DNA of 64,000 bases from Gymnorhina tibicen (GCA_013399875.1 VXAZ01009496.1:935275-999274); one strand, 5' to 3'. Shown: positions 11,401 through 26,400, counted from the stretch's first letter. Notes: generated by a model from the letters alone, not told the origin. Numbers and translations: made by a program.

Positions 11401-14400
11401 TTCTGAGGCTGTGTTGACTTAAGTCTCCAGGATGACAAAGAGCTCTACTGTTGCTTTGGTAAATTTTCTTTAATTTCTAGAATAATGATTGAGAATCTTT
11501 TGACATCCCCTACTTTTCTCTGCAAGATCCCAGGAGATGTTAGTTTTCTCATTTTGCTGTTTTTGTCCTTACAGGTGCAAATGTATTGCCAAGTTTTTAA
11601 CTCCTTTTACTCATCCTTTGGACCCTCTAGTGACCGTTACTGTAATTTTTTGATTAATTTTTGGTGTTCCAACTTTCTTCACATTTGTTTCGGGTTTTTT
11701 TTGGTATGCATTCAAGGTGACCTGATGTACTTATCCAAATTCAATTTTGTGCTATCATTACAAATGTTTTAGTTAACTGTATCACCTCTAGAAGTTGTGC
11801 CTGTTAATTTACAAGAACTTCTACTTTTTATCTCATCTCCGTTGTACTTTAGAGTGTGCTTTTATCTGGGTGAGGCTCTCCATTAGCTTTTTAATTTACC
11901 TAAAGAGCAGGGAAGATTCATCAACTAAACAGGTCACATTTTGCTACTGAAGTTCTTTCATTGGGAACACTGAACTTCACATCAGTGCTTCCAGTGCTTG
12001 AAGTGGGATTGCCCATCCATTCTGTGGTGTCTCTCAGCTACACAGCTATGCTATGGTACAACATCTCATTTTCTTACACCATGGGTTCTGTTTAAATATG
12101 ATGTTTCTGTTTATCTAAAAATTTGGTCTCTGTAATTTCTGACCTCAACTAGTCCTGTGTGCTTGTTTATGATCTTTACAGTTGTGTAGTGTGTAATCTG
12201 ATTTCTTGTATTACAATCTATCCATTATTTCCTTCTTCGTGTTAATTGAAACCCTTAGGAAAAAGGGTGTTAGGGTATTGGAGGTCATAAGTGAGATGTA
12301 AATTTGGGATACTGTGTCAGGCTTGACTTGTCTGTGACTTGTCAGACTGTTTGCTGACCAAAAGTGACCAAAGTCCAAGTGTTTGCTGAACCAAAAAGAA
12401 TTCTCATAATTCAGTTAGTGTGCTGCTCTGTGCTTTGATTTGGCTTTTGAAACTCAGTGTCAAAGTGTTTTTCTGTAACATTACTGGTTTTCAGAAATAT
12501 ACAATGAATTGTTATTACTGTGTTAGTGTCTGTAGGTCTGTTGTAGGCAAATAAGAAATACTTTGTTGCTTACTGGTGGAAGCTTTGTATACTGTTTAAG
12601 AAATTCTGCAGTGATTTCCTCCGGAAGTTTAGTTGCTTACAACTAGTTGAAGATCTTGTATTTTTACCATTAATGCCAGATACTAATACAAATACTAAAA
12701 CCATTGAAATGTAGACGGCCACCTCCTTCTAATTCATCTGTCTGCCTTGGGTCTTATTCAGGGTGGCCTTTCTGGAAAACATTTTAACATATTGTAAAAT
12801 AATCTGCAGAATTTAAAAGTTGTAACAACAGTAATGGTCCAAACATCTGTAATTTGCATGGTACATTGCAGGACTGCCACTGATGAAATTGCTACATTTG
12901 CTGATTCTCCTCCCTTCTCCTTTTTCTTTTTTTTTCCCTTTTATTTTTTAAATGTCCTGTGCAAATCTGGAGGCAGTAACTCTTCAAACAACCCAGGTTT
13001 CTCATCTCTGATTAAATTAAAGTATAAAAATAGAAAAAAACATGCTTCAAGTGGTTAACATAAGTATTCCTCAGCTTACTTGTGCAGATTTGCTTTGAAA
13101 TAGTGAATCCTTGATACACTCTTGGTTAATTTGTCTGATATTAGAGTCAAGTGAAGAAAGACAGGCAACCCTTAAGGTTTATCTGAATGAAGCTTTCTCT
13201 ACACTACACATTAACTGTTGAAAGGTGCAGTAGCTAATTGCCGAGGTTACTCTGGAAGTAGAAACAATCAACTTGAATACAGTATATGCTTTTATGCTTT
13301 TTTCTTTTTCCCATGCTGCCTTGTATTTGTATATCCTTCCTTTGCTTTTTCTCAAGGATGTATTATTTTGGGTTTTAAAATTGATACTTAAGTGTAGCAG
13401 GATGGACATAAATACAAAGAGCCTTCTACTTTCCTCTCTATAAGTTCTTTTTCTCCTGAAGAATTCTGAAGCACTGGGAATTCCTCTCCAAACTTCCAGA
13501 GATGCTACCGCTTGCTAAAAACATCAAAGTTCTCATGCCCCTTTTGATCCAGCGTGGGCTGAAATCTTGGGCCTGCTCTGTGTTTTCTAATGGGTCTTAC
13601 CTGTCTGCAGGAAGTCATTGTGGTCTAAAAGAAATTGTTCACAGTGCTTCAAATATGGAGGAAAGTTGCACTTCACGTCTGCAAAGATGTTTACTTTAAT
13701 ATACTTTCTGAGCATTTTGTTAAGTGTTTAAATGATAACCTTGTCAATAGCCTTTTGAGGATAGGGCTTGTTTAAAATGTTGGGTGGAAAACCTAAAGTA
13801 TCTCTAGTATCAGGGAGACAGGAAGCTGGAGTGTGTTTTCTCACATTTTGGCAATTACTCTGAGAATGCACATGAAGATTCCCCATCAGAGGTCATAGCT
13901 ACTCAGTGTTCAGACACCAAAGATGTACATCATGTTGGGGGATTAAGAAGTTAAATTTTTTTTAACAGTTTAATGCTACAGGTCTGCAGTCAGCTTAATA
14001 TAGTTTGAGGCTGCTCTGCAGTCTTCCTCTTTTCAATACCCCTTCCCTGTACCTGAGTTATTGGCTGTGCGGGTGCAAGGTGAACCACACAGGGAACTGA
14101 TAAGCAGAAAGCTGATTTTTTAATTTCCCCCCCGCTAGACTGTCTCAATGCACAGCTTTATGGAAGGTCATTTGGGGAAGAGGGAAGAGTTGACAATGAG
14201 TGGGTGGGCATTAGGAGAGGGTGAGGTTAAATCCAGAGTTTTAGGTTTGATCATGTAATCATGGAGCTGTGGTATGAACATAGAAAGTTGACTGGTTTGG
14301 TTGGCTGTGCTAATGTAATAGCTGGATATATAAGGGCTTCAGTAAAGATAATAAAATTTACTAGCAGTAGAAGGCCTATATGTCAAGATTATTTCTAATT

Positions 14401-17400
14401 ACAGAGTGCACTAAGAGGTGACATTTCAATAATGCTGTCTCTTTAAACTGAAAACCCTTTGGCCGATCACCTGTATGAAAAGAAAGGGTTCGTTTTCAGC
14501 TGGGATCACTTTGAAACATGTAATAAGAGTTCTTGTGCTAATTCTTATGTTGAATTCTTCATTGTAGAGAACTTGAGCAATGAAGTTCTGATTTGCCCCA
14601 ATCGGTTCTTTCCCGATGAAGATCACAATCTGGTAATCTGTGTGATAGCCTGCAGCAACCTTTTTCCTAACTGCATCTATGGAATAGCTCTTTGCATGGA
14701 AAAGTTTTGAGCTATACTTTGAAGTGGAAATCATAATATTATGTGTCTTTAAACATGTTAGAAATGAGTTATGCAGATAACTATGCACTGAGTTTGAACA
14801 TACTGCAGTATGTGTGGTTCAACTTTGTTAGAACTTTAAAGACTAAACAAATTTTAGTTTTCTTTACATGGAGTTGCACTCTTACTATGCATGTACTTAA
14901 CCTGATGTAACAAATGCTACCAAGTTGTTTGTTTGAAGACTTTGTTTACAAAACATCTAATAGCTAGGGGGGGTTGTAACTATTCAGTAGCGGTTTTCTG
15001 GTTTTGCAGTTTTATTTCCTGAGGCTCTGTTTGTTAATTGACAGTTAATTAGTAATGCAACATATCTCACTTTCTCATTCCTTAGGCTGGTGTTTTTTAA
15101 ATTTAAAAATTCTTAAAGAAAGTTCACATAGCAATTTGGAACTGTAATCCTATTTCTTTCTATAGTAGCTAAAGGACACATAGTAACTAGAAGACACAGA
15201 TATATCTTTTGAAGCCAGACGTTTCTGTGAACAGCAATTTTTCTGCAACTGAGATCTCCTAAACATATTTTAGTAATGTATGAGACACCTAAAACCTCTT
15301 TTGTATTCTGTAAGAGTTGCAGGTACATAGCACCCCTGTGGACAAACACCTAATTAGATTGGCTTAGTATCAGACTTGAAACTCTGATAAGTTTTAGGCA
15401 TTTTAAGCATTTTAAAATGTTTTTTTTCTTTCCATGAGTGGAAACCTGTGAAAAGCAGAGTTGTAGGTGCTTGCGTGGCAGCTGGAGTTTTTCTATTTCA
15501 ACTCCCTCAAAGCATGAGAAAAATTTAAAGAACTAAACCACCATAGTCTGTTTCCTTTATTTTGTGGCTTAATTAGGACTTGTTGCTAAAACAAATGGAT
15601 GTGACCCACATTACAGGATAGGAAAATAGAACAAGGAAAAAATACCCTTAAATTAATGCCAGCGTGTTATGTACGGAGATGAGGATTTTCAACCTTATGT
15701 AATAGAATCTTTTTTAAAGGTCACCACCAGCAAAATATGCATGTTCTAGGCCCAAGTATTTCTTGTATTTCCTCTCCACATTTACCTTCCCTGAACTCTG
15801 CTCTGTCCTAAATACAGCCAACTATTTAATTAACCTAGTAATTATGTAGGACTGTTGGCTGCATAAAATCATTCAAATGCAAGATAGGTAGATTTTATCA
15901 TTTTAGATCTTATTTCCCAATAAGAAATTCTGTGGGAGAGAGCTGGTTAATCAAAATAGCAACCATTAAAAATCATTAAGTAATTTGTACAGTTAAAATC
16001 AGTATTTTGTCTACTCACTGCTGTTACAGAGATATTGTTCCTATAGCAGGAGGCAAACTAAAATTTCTTTTTAAGCATGTGGTCTTAACCTTGAACCTCT
16101 TGGCTTGATGTTTGACTCAAGTAAGTTTACAAGAGGCACATTCTACATTTGGTTTTGGACTTAAATTCTATTTTGTGCTTGTATATGCATAAAAAAAACA
16201 CCTGGAGAAAATTGACTGAAGTGTTTGGGAAAAATCTGTACTTTGCTGTACAAATCTATTTAGATTAGGTAAATGTATTACAAAATATTTTTGTTCTGTC
16301 TTTACAGGACTCCTGGTTTTTTTTTTCCTCCAGTGCTAACTGTCTAAGCCTGTTATTGTGCTGTCTTTAAGTCTGTGGAGAAAATGTTTTAAAAAAAAGT
16401 AATCCAAAGTATTCAGATAGTTATACATGCATTAAATATTGCTTTAAATATATTCCTGTTGACAATATTAATTATAAAACTCTTTCAAATTGTAAGCAAT
16501 GTTGCTTTTAGTCATTTAAGCTGTGTGCACGTCTGTGTATATTTCTTCCTTGTAATAAATCCTACTTGAAGAATTACCCAAAAAATAGTCATCAAATAAC
16601 CAAAAATTAAAATAAAAAGCGAAAGCATGGCTTGGACAAAATTTGACTAGGTTTTGGAAGTGATCATCTTTCTATCACATTTAGAAAAGAAGCAGGTGCA
16701 GATTCAGGATTTTCTCTTATGAATATACATCTCTGTATTCTTTTCTCCTTCTCTGACTTCAGTAGTTATGCTTAGATAGAAGAAAGTTGTTAACAGCAGT
16801 AGCTCTTATGGGGCAAACAGCTGTTGTCTCCAAACCTCACTGAGAAGTGTGGAGCCAGCACTGCAAGTAGAGTCCACCACTGTGCTGTATTTAAATCAAG
16901 TGCTTTTGACAAGTCTCTTGAAACTGTGCAACCTCCTACGACAGAATTTCTCATTAAAATTCTCCTTTTCTTTCATTTGTGACTGTTGTTCTCTTAGAGA
17001 CAAGTCCTTAGGTTTTTAAAAAAACCCAAACAACCAGCAACCCTGAAGCTAGTCATTATTGTGATGGGGTTTTTGAGTAGATTTCTTGTGAATAAATTTT
17101 ATTATTTTTGTTGTGTATGTATGTCTTGGAAGAATCATGTAAATGGAAAGCAATAGGATTTGTTTATAGACAGAAAAAAACATAACTTCTGAAGACTAAT
17201 AAATAAATGTAAAAATCCCCACCCTGGGAATGATGCTTAACTTCAGTCAGCCAGATGATTATCTTATTCCTGTTTTGGATTTTTTTTCCTGAAGAATAAT
17301 TAATTCTGACTTAGGAACACATCACCTTAGCTTGCAACTAAAAAACTCTTCTAAATATTGTGGTGCTCCCTGTGAGTCAGAAAGCTATCTCTAGCCTTAA

Positions 17401-20400
17401 AAGTACTTCGAAATATAGCAGCTTATATTCAGAAATGGGGTTATTCACCATCTCTTTATAAACTGAATATAAAACAGGTAAAAACCTATATCTGTCTATT
17501 TTACTTGAAGCGTATTTTCAGATAATAGGATCGCAGATTTGGTTCTTGAGGGACTAAAGTGGTTTTGTTCGTATACCTTTGGGTATACTTAGAAATGTCT
17601 TTTAGACCTACGAAGAAGTTCAAACAGTGTTCCCTAGAGGAGAGAACTGAGTCTGGCCTTTCACATCCTGACTAAGTGAGGAATTTGAGGAGATGTTTCA
17701 ATGGAATCGCTTCATCTCTTGAAGGGAGGAGCTTCGTTTCACTAGGGAAGTTCAGCAGGGTGCTTATGATCCTAGAGGTTTTTTACATATTTTGTGATGC
17801 ATCCCTTTTTTTGCCATTTATTTGTTTTTTCCCCTCCAGTTAGCCATTCCCAGCATCTCCATGATCAGCCTGCTTTGTTGTCTAATCCTGAACTTACGAC
17901 TTTGCTCTTGCTTTCAGTATTTATGTTCTTAGTTTGTTTGTATAGTAGGACATTTTACTGTGAGAAATCTTGTAGGGGTTGAAAATTAGGGACTGTAAAG
18001 GTTTATGTTTGGATTGATTATATGTGAAATAAGGAAAAGTTCCTCAAATACTAATGTAAAAATCTGTTAAGTGTCAGCAGGAGAGCCAAAATTGCATTTC
18101 AGTTAGTTAATTTTTATTTCAAATTTGCATTCTGGTCTTTGTGTTTCCTTTGAAGTTAGTGCTTCTTCTGTTCCTTCAGTTTCCCCGTTCCTAATCAGTA
18201 AGTTTCTGATCTAGATTATTAAAGTCTTTTGATAGCTTGCAGAGGTATCTTTATAACCATATAGTCTAGATTATACAAAGTTCAGACCAGAGATCTAGTT
18301 TTTAATGAGAAAATAATAATTAAAAAAGCTATTTTTCCTCCCCTCCTAATTTCCCTTAAGGGAAATTGCTGAAGAAAATTTCTTAGAAACTAAAAGGAAG
18401 AATCAATTTTGTATTGCAAGGAATTTTTATTGAATTTATTGAAAGTAACCCTTTACCTTGAACTTGGATCTTACCTCTAAAGACCCTGCTGCTGTGATTT
18501 TTGGAAAACAAACAAAAATTTCTGAGTATGGATATTTGTGAAAATTTAGGGTTGGAATATTTAATGAACGATATTAAGTATTTTAGTAAAAATCTCTGTT
18601 CCATCTGTAAAGTAAACACAGAAAATAGTAACCCTGTCTCCCTTTAAAAAATAAAATAGAGTTCATAAAAACACAGATTTGTCCATTGAAAGTGTATTAT
18701 TCTACCCTTGATGTAGAATAACACTGAATAAAAATAGAAGATGAAAATCATTTTTACTTCAGGATAGCACTTGGAATCATTATGGTGTAGGGACTTCTTA
18801 GAATGCAATAGTTCAATATGTGCTTATTGAGTCAATTATAAAGTACATACTACAAAAAGTGTGTGTGTATACACTTACATAACCTGTCTCTCAGTAGTGA
18901 GAGAGCAAAAAAAAGCTTGTATTTTAATAGAAAGGGGAAAATAGTATCAACAGAGAAGGCTGTGAATTTCCTGAGACACTTTAATCAAAATACTTGTTAC
19001 TGACCCAACTGAAAAAACCCTCTATGTAAAACCAGTTTAAAATAATTACCTGCAGTTCTATTACTAGAAATGGCTTGCAACACTTGCTTTATCATTAATC
19101 ATATTGGACAAGATAATATGGCAAAAATGTCAAGCATTAGTAGGCCGTGCTCATAAAATAGAGGTTGCTTTCTGTCTTTGCACTGATACTAGTACTGCTC
19201 TCTTGGTGATAAGATGGTTCTTTTGTACCTTATTTTAGCTTTTTAATACTCTCCCGTACCTGCTTTTTATCACACTGCATTTTGTTCTTAAAACAATTTG
19301 TTCTGAAGTCTCCCTGTAGTCTAGCTAATTGATAGTTTTTGCTTCTGACGTGTGATTTTTAGTTGTTTCTTTGAGGTTAGTGTTTTATTGCTTTTCCTTT
19401 TAGTGTGTATTTCTAATTTCTAGCGAGTGCCTGCTTGTGTGCATCCTTATCTTCAAATGATAAACCATAATTTCTTCCATTTACTTCCTAATCACCTTTG
19501 TGGGAAATGATTATACACGTTATGAAAGCTTAGCTTGATGATTTGAAGCCTGACATTTTGTGTTTATAATTGACTTTTTTTTCACCTCTAGACTTCTTTG
19601 CTTGCACTTTGGTAGTGATCTAGGGGTGTAACTAATGCTGCCAGTCTTAATTGTCAATTATGCTTTTGTAAAATTAATTAAAATACATGGACTGTATAGC
19701 TGTAGCACAACTAACTTGAAAATAGTTTTTAAATTTTGGAAGGGTTATATAAATCACGTGAAGAATAATAACGTCGAGTGTTAATGAAGCAATTTGAATT
19801 ACTTCAAAAAGAACCAGCAGTCACAGTATTTGAACACAGTAGAAATGAGACATTGTAAGAAGTCTACACTGTAGACTTTAGCTATCTTAGCTATCCCAAT
19901 CTCAAATTGCATTGTAAGCAGATATGTATTAAACTTAATGTTTGTCTTTCATAAAACTAACCAAAATGACATCATTTGGTATTTTGAGCTAACCTTGGTC
20001 CAGCTTTCTCTTGGTCCTTTTTCCTTTTGATGAGTTTGAAGAGTTTCCCCATTTTAGTTGCAGCCTCCCCTTAAAGGGAAGAAATGTTTGTCATTCTTGC
20101 AATCAATTGACTCTTAAAGGGCACAGGACTAAAGCTGTGGGTACTCGGCTCGAGGTTGACATATATGTGTTAGTTCAGATTTGGAGTGTACATTTGAAAT
20201 TAATTTCTTGATTCTCTGAGCTCACTTTGCTTATAAGCCTTGTGCTTGTCCCTGAATGGAATATGCTCCCTTATATCTGAGTGGAAGATGCAAAAAGGTG
20301 TGCTGAAATCATTGTGGGCATTCAGCCAGGTAAGTTCTAACTCAGACCAATCCCACCAAAATATATATTAGTGGACTGGGAGGTTCTCAGCATCAGTTAA

Positions 20401-23400
20401 ATGCTTTATGAATGCACTTGTAGTAAGATCTGGTGTCTGCAAATGCAGATGCAGCTGAAGTGAAGTTGCAATGAATTGCCTAATCTGATGCCTGTCAAAA
20501 TACTATATGGTTTATATGTACAGAGTACATATCATTGCATGTAACATTATTTTCTTAATAATTTTGATTTCTCCACGTTCAGTAACTTTCACTCTGCGTA
20601 GATTTTCCCCTGTGTGCATCAGTTATGTTACTGAAATGTACTAGTCAGGTCTTTCTTGAAGCATCTGATCCGTTTAATGTACTCAAGTGGCTTTGAAGAT
20701 AGTTAAAAGATACACTAGTTATAGAATCAACTGCCTGTAGTTCCTTTTCATCCATTTGAAAAGTCTTAAGCTCTAGTGCTGTTTCTCAGTTTTTCACCTT
20801 TGAACTATTGGGAATTGCATTCGGTCATTAGTTGCTTGATGTTAAAACCACAGGAGTTATGTGTTGTTTTTCAAAGTAGCTGTAGTGTTCTTCTCTTCAC
20901 TCCATCTACCTGATAGCTGTGTTATTTAAAGAAGCATGGGGATAGAAGGACAGAGTGCTAGATCCTAAAGCTTTTGTTAGGGTTGTAGTGAAAGAGAAAT
21001 TAGTTTGTTTCTGACTTCCACTTAAAAGGAGCTGGCTTTTGTTTGATAAGCAACAGGAAAAGAATAGTCTGCTAAAATTAAAGATATAAAAAAAGTTGAA
21101 AAGTGTATTAGTGGGTTTTTCCTCTTTTTCTGGTCCTTAAGAAGAAGGTGTATTGGTGATTAATCATTTATATTAGCTTTAAATTGTACAGGCAGTGTGC
21201 ATGTTGTCAGAATTTAAGGTGGAGAATGAGTGAGATGAGTTAGTGTTAGCCCTTTCTGGAAAGGGTCTGCCAGAAGCAGATACAATGCGTACAGTTCTGA
21301 TATGAAAATTCTTTGGCAAGACTGCGTAAGGCTGGTTTCAAGTACTTCTTTTAGAAGACTCACAACTACATTATAGAAATTAGTTGTCTCTTTTTTCTTA
21401 AAGTAGTTAGCAAGTTTCAAATGAGCAGTCTCTGCAGGATACTCAGGGTGCCTGGTAGGGGAGTGCCAACATGGAGAAAGTTTCTTGGATGAGGGCCAGT
21501 TTAACAAATGCAAGCAGGCGAGCTTTGCGTCCAGACTTGTTTCAGCTTATGTGCATGGATTTAATGTCCTTAGAGATCAGGCACTGTGGCATAAATTGCA
21601 GCAAAAGTACTACACTACAATGTGCTTGGTTTCATTCGCTGTTGTTTTTGATGTTGGAGGATTAAGGGGAGGGGAAAGGATCAACTACCCAGGATGCTCT
21701 GTTTGGAGGAGTAAGTGAATTTCATTGTCGTCAGAACTAGATTGCCATATGAGTTCTGAAAAGCGTTTGGCTCCTGAGGATAACTGCTCTAAAAATAGAT
21801 TTGGAGGAGAGGTTTCTCTTGGGTCCAGTTTCGGGTTCCAGCTGAGCTGGCTTTAGGAAACTTGTTTGCTCCTGTTGCAAGACTACAGTGAGGATATTTC
21901 TTATTCTGCCTTCAGCATTAATTTTTGGAAATACTGACACGCTCGCTTTGTTGGTGGAAACCGAGCACTAATGTTATGGCTGACGACACAGGTATAATCC
22001 AAACCTTTTTTTTGTGAGCATGTGGAAAATGTGTACTCGCAAATACCAGTTATGTCCGATTTTATAATCGGTAAAATAACTGGCTTACTGTCGTGTGTTT
22101 TCTTGCCAGTTTGCTGTTCTAGTTTGTGTTACAGGCTGTCTCCGTTCTCTTTGATTGTGTGCTCTCTGGACTAGAGGTATTCCATGAGTTTATGGCTGCT
22201 GGTTGATTGTAAATAATTTTTTGCCTAATAGAGTATATATTAACATAAGAGATTGTTTTGTCTTCAAATGCCTGACTTCAAAGTTATTTTTAGAGTATGT
22301 AAAATTGCTAGGTGTCTTGAAGACAAGCTAAAGTAAAAAGATTTTCATACATTTTTAGCTAGATATAACTTAATGGGGGGTGGGTGAGCTATAGGATTTT
22401 ATAGATTTGCTGTTGATCAATAGACCATGCTTTAAGACTTTCTGATGTCTGCATAAAGACATCTGGTGGTGTAAGCACAGGCTTACCAGATATGGCAAGT
22501 GACCTACTTCTGACATGGCTGGCAGCATGTGCAGGGAAAGGGCTTGAGTTGAGAATTAACTGTTTGGAATGAGCTCTGAGCCAGCTTCAGTTCTTGCAGT
22601 GTTTTGTTCTGACCCTGCATGTAGCATTATTTGTGCAGATCATAGGTAAATTTTTTGTTGCATAACCTCCATTTATATAAAAGTGTTGCGTGATCAAGCT
22701 GCCGTGGTTGAGTTGTTATTCAAGAGTTTTGTAAATAATTTTGCTATAAGGTAGAAAAACCACAGCATAAAAATGTATTTTTGTGAACTACATTCTTATA
22801 GCAGAATCTATTTTTGAGGAATTTACATGAAACAGTCTTTTATACTGGAAAAAATATGAATAGTGCTGCTCAATTACTTAAATAAGTTGTCTTTTCCTTC
22901 ATTTTCCTGTTCTTCTGATAAGTAAAGCTTCTTTCCTCAGAGGCAACTAGCACTAAATGGTAGAAAACAGTAAGGCAAATGAGTGTGAAATGCAGTAAGA
23001 TCCTCTTTCCTGTTTGCTCTAGAACTAAGTTGCAATATGGAATAATTTAAACTGTTTTTAACGTAAGGGTTTCATTTAAATACATACAAAGCTTTCACTG
23101 ATGTCGTGGTACACAGATGTAGTGAAGCCCTGGTGTTACATTCTGTAATTGTTTATTTCTCAGTATTAATATTACCAACTCAAGTACTGTAAGTAATTTT
23201 CATACAGTTGAGCATATGTCTGAATGCAGACACTGCTTGTCTGTCCCTTAATTTTCAGGCTACCCATACATTTCCCACAAGAGAGATATTACAGTGAGCT
23301 GTGTATATGGACCCTGTACATATGTAGTTAGAGGACTGTGCAGGAGCAAATGGTATATGCCTGATGTGAGGCTAAGTTGCCTCAGTTTCTCTCTGAATAT

Positions 23401-26400
23401 TATGGAGTATTTGTTTTTAATGTAGAAATGAAACTAAATAGTTGCTGTTTGATCTTTGAAGGGAGTAGTCTTAATAGAAGAATTCTTCAGTAAAATGCTG
23501 AGCTGAGTAAGAGTTGATGTGGGTCAGTGATTTTTTTATTGGTCTGAACTCAGTATATAGCACAATTAATGTAATAAAAGAGTATTTTATTACGTCTGTA
23601 AACCTGATGGCAAGCAGGGTAAGAAAGTACTTATGTATAGCTCCTGTTACAAAAGTAAGTCAGTCGCCCATCTCATTACTTATCGTTCAGAGCCTACCCC
23701 ATTTTATTCTAAAAAACAATTGTGTCGATACTTAGCTTGAGAGTATTTTTTGGTTTTTTCTGTGGACAGTGTTGATAAATACATCAAACATTACTTGCAA
23801 TTAGTATGAAAAAGATAACTCCTTACCTTATCACAATAGTCATGATTAAGTTTCTTGAAACTGTCTTTAAATTATGTAAGAAATAGTTTTGCTTGAATAA
23901 CTGGGCCTGCATGTGGCTGAACAGGCAAAAGTTGCTTCTTACAATGGAATGAACTGGAATAGATTAATGGACATGAAACTGCAGCCAAGTGCCACCCTTG
24001 CAGCAGTAATGTCAGGGGGCAGAAGAGCAGACCTTGATCTTTGGAGGAAGGCCACAGGCAGGCATATTTTTCAGTACATATTTATCTACTTATATATATC
24101 TGTGTATATATATATCTCCCTCTTTCATTAAAACAGTCGTAAAACAACAGACCAAGCAATTTATGTCTTGTCTAGTGAGGATGCCCATTTGAAACTTGCC
24201 ACACATATGGGAGGTCAAGGTCTGTCTTTCGCAGTCATTTGTTTACAACTACATGTAATTTTTTATCTATATTTGCTTTCCATATGCGCAGTTATAAGTG
24301 AAACCATGATTTGTGTTGTGTCTCTGTGTCATCCTTTTACTTGTATGTTCCACAGGACTGACATTCTAGAGTTACTTAGCATGGAGTGAATCTCTGCCTA
24401 ATTCTAAGCATCAGGGAAGATGGTTTTAGCTGGTAAAGTATCTGAATTTGAAGTCTTAACGTAGTTCAGGTTTTAGATTTTCTTAGGCTATTTGAATTGT
24501 CACGTTGGTTCTGTGGGCTATTTTGACTAGTTTTGAAACTCAATTCAGGAGAAATGCTTCTCTTGCAAAGCTTTTCTGCTGGCCATAGTGTCCTCTGGTG
24601 GCAGTCTGGGAACTGCAGGGAACAAATGCAAAGCATCTCAAAAATGTGAAGCTCTGTGTAAATACACATCAGAGGGGAGCAAGGCAGAATTTCCAGCTAA
24701 GTTGTAAGACAAATTAGATGGGGGCTTTTGGTGTTTGGTTGGTTATGAGGCTTTTGCTTAGATAATCATCAAGCTTCTCACGGTAATTCACAGTGAAATG
24801 GAAAGCAAGTGAAGGTGGTGAAATTTAAAAAAAACCTCAAACAACCAAAAAACTCCACAACAACAAAACCCACCCAAAACCTGTTGCTCAAATGTCTTGT
24901 ATTCTGTGTAGTCATAAGCAGCAAGTTTTATAATTGTATCCTCAGTAATAATTTTCTAACTCTTACATCCATTTTTTCTTCTTGTCTTATTTTAACAGAG
25001 ACTAAGCATGGAGGAAGCAAGAATGGAAAGAAAGAAGGCCTCTCTGGAAGCTCATTTTTCACCTGGTTTATGGTAATTGCTTTGCTGGGAGTTTGGACGT
25101 CAGTAGCAGTTGTCTGGTTTGAACTTGTAGATTATGAAGAAGTTCTAGGTAAGAATTTTAAATCTTAGGATTTTTCTAGTAATATTATGATATGCATTGA
25201 ATGAATGCTATTTTATATTTTTAGATAGATGATTTGTCTACTGCAGCGTTTGCAAATGACCTACATGATAAGAATAAGCGGTGTAGTTCAAAATGTATGT
25301 TTTAATGCTGAAACACTATTATGATGTTAAAATGGGGTTCTCATAAAAGGGTATTGACATCCTGTAGGATGTCTTTGAAACAGGTTGTAGCGGGTTGACC
25401 TGGCTGGGGTATACTGTAGTTCATTGGCGAGGTCAGCTAAATATATGGTTTGAATTTAAGCTCTCAGAAACTCGCAGCAGTGGTTGAAAGTGGACAGCTA
25501 ATGTTAGCTCTCCTCTGATGGACTGTGATGCCTGTAGGGTCAGGACCACTGATCAGTCATCCTCTCATGAGTGAGATGCTGAATGACCTCAGTTTTAACC
25601 TTATAGTGGTGATAATTGTATCTCAATACGACAATTTTAAGACAGTACTGTTAATATAATATTTAAGGCTTAACAAATTAATATCTCAAATTTCAAGACG
25701 TATGTCCATAGGTACAGCTGTTGTCCCTGATGTTGTAGGATTCAACATGCACTTTTCCACCTGGTGGCTTTACAAAATTTATGAATCTGTTGGTACATGC
25801 TTTTTTTGATCTGGACTGATTTTTTTAAGAGAAGCTTCTGGTTTGAAACTTAATTGGGTCTAGCGATGCAAATAATGTTTTTTGTATTTTTACCATGCAT
25901 GCAGCCAAAGCAAAGGATTTCCGTTATAACTTGTCGGAGGTCCTACAAGGTAGGATATTAGAGAAATACACTTGCTTTACAGTCCATTGGCTGAAAGTTT
26001 TCGTTTACTTTATTATGGTTTTAATTTTTTTTTTAAGAATTAATCTTCTTCTGCAATGACATGAAGCTCAGTCATTTCTCATCTGTCTCATTCTTCATGG
26101 TTTTGAAGATAACATAATTCTTATTTCTAGAAAGTTAACATTTTTGCACCAGTCTGCTGTGTTTATCCATATAAAGATATGGCTCCATTCTAATGGGTTT
26201 CTTCTTCACCATTCTTCCATCATGGTGATGGACATATTTTTGTCTATTCTAGACCCAAATCTGAATTTTTTCTTCCACAGAACTATTTTCTAATTTTCTA
26301 AGTACCATATTAGGAACGGTATTTCATTTATTTTTATAGCAAGGAAGTTCTTCCTCCATTTAGGGAATGACAAGTGTAGTAAACTGTCAGACTATAAGGA

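Larger units (their letters stand above)
8467..21975 (+). other. ASPH intron 1, part before the junctin start
   Basis: AT-rich intron of about 13.5 kb. I see no further exon with matching phase. Minor items: a perfect 20-base palindrome at 18348-18367, a 19-base near-palindrome around 19860-19878, and open frames on both strands at 14426-14788 that I cannot assign. The first few hundred bases are still CpG-island sequence. Confidence 0.7.

Noticed and set aside
19860..19878. 9-base-arm inverted repeat (aagtctaca c tgtagactt)
   Set aside because: Short enough to be expected by chance in 64 kb; no associated signal.
25149..25168. Read-through of the membrane exon into the intron (G-K-N-F-K-S then stop)
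   Set aside because: The donor CTAG|GTAAGA is excellent and the extra codons have no known counterpart.
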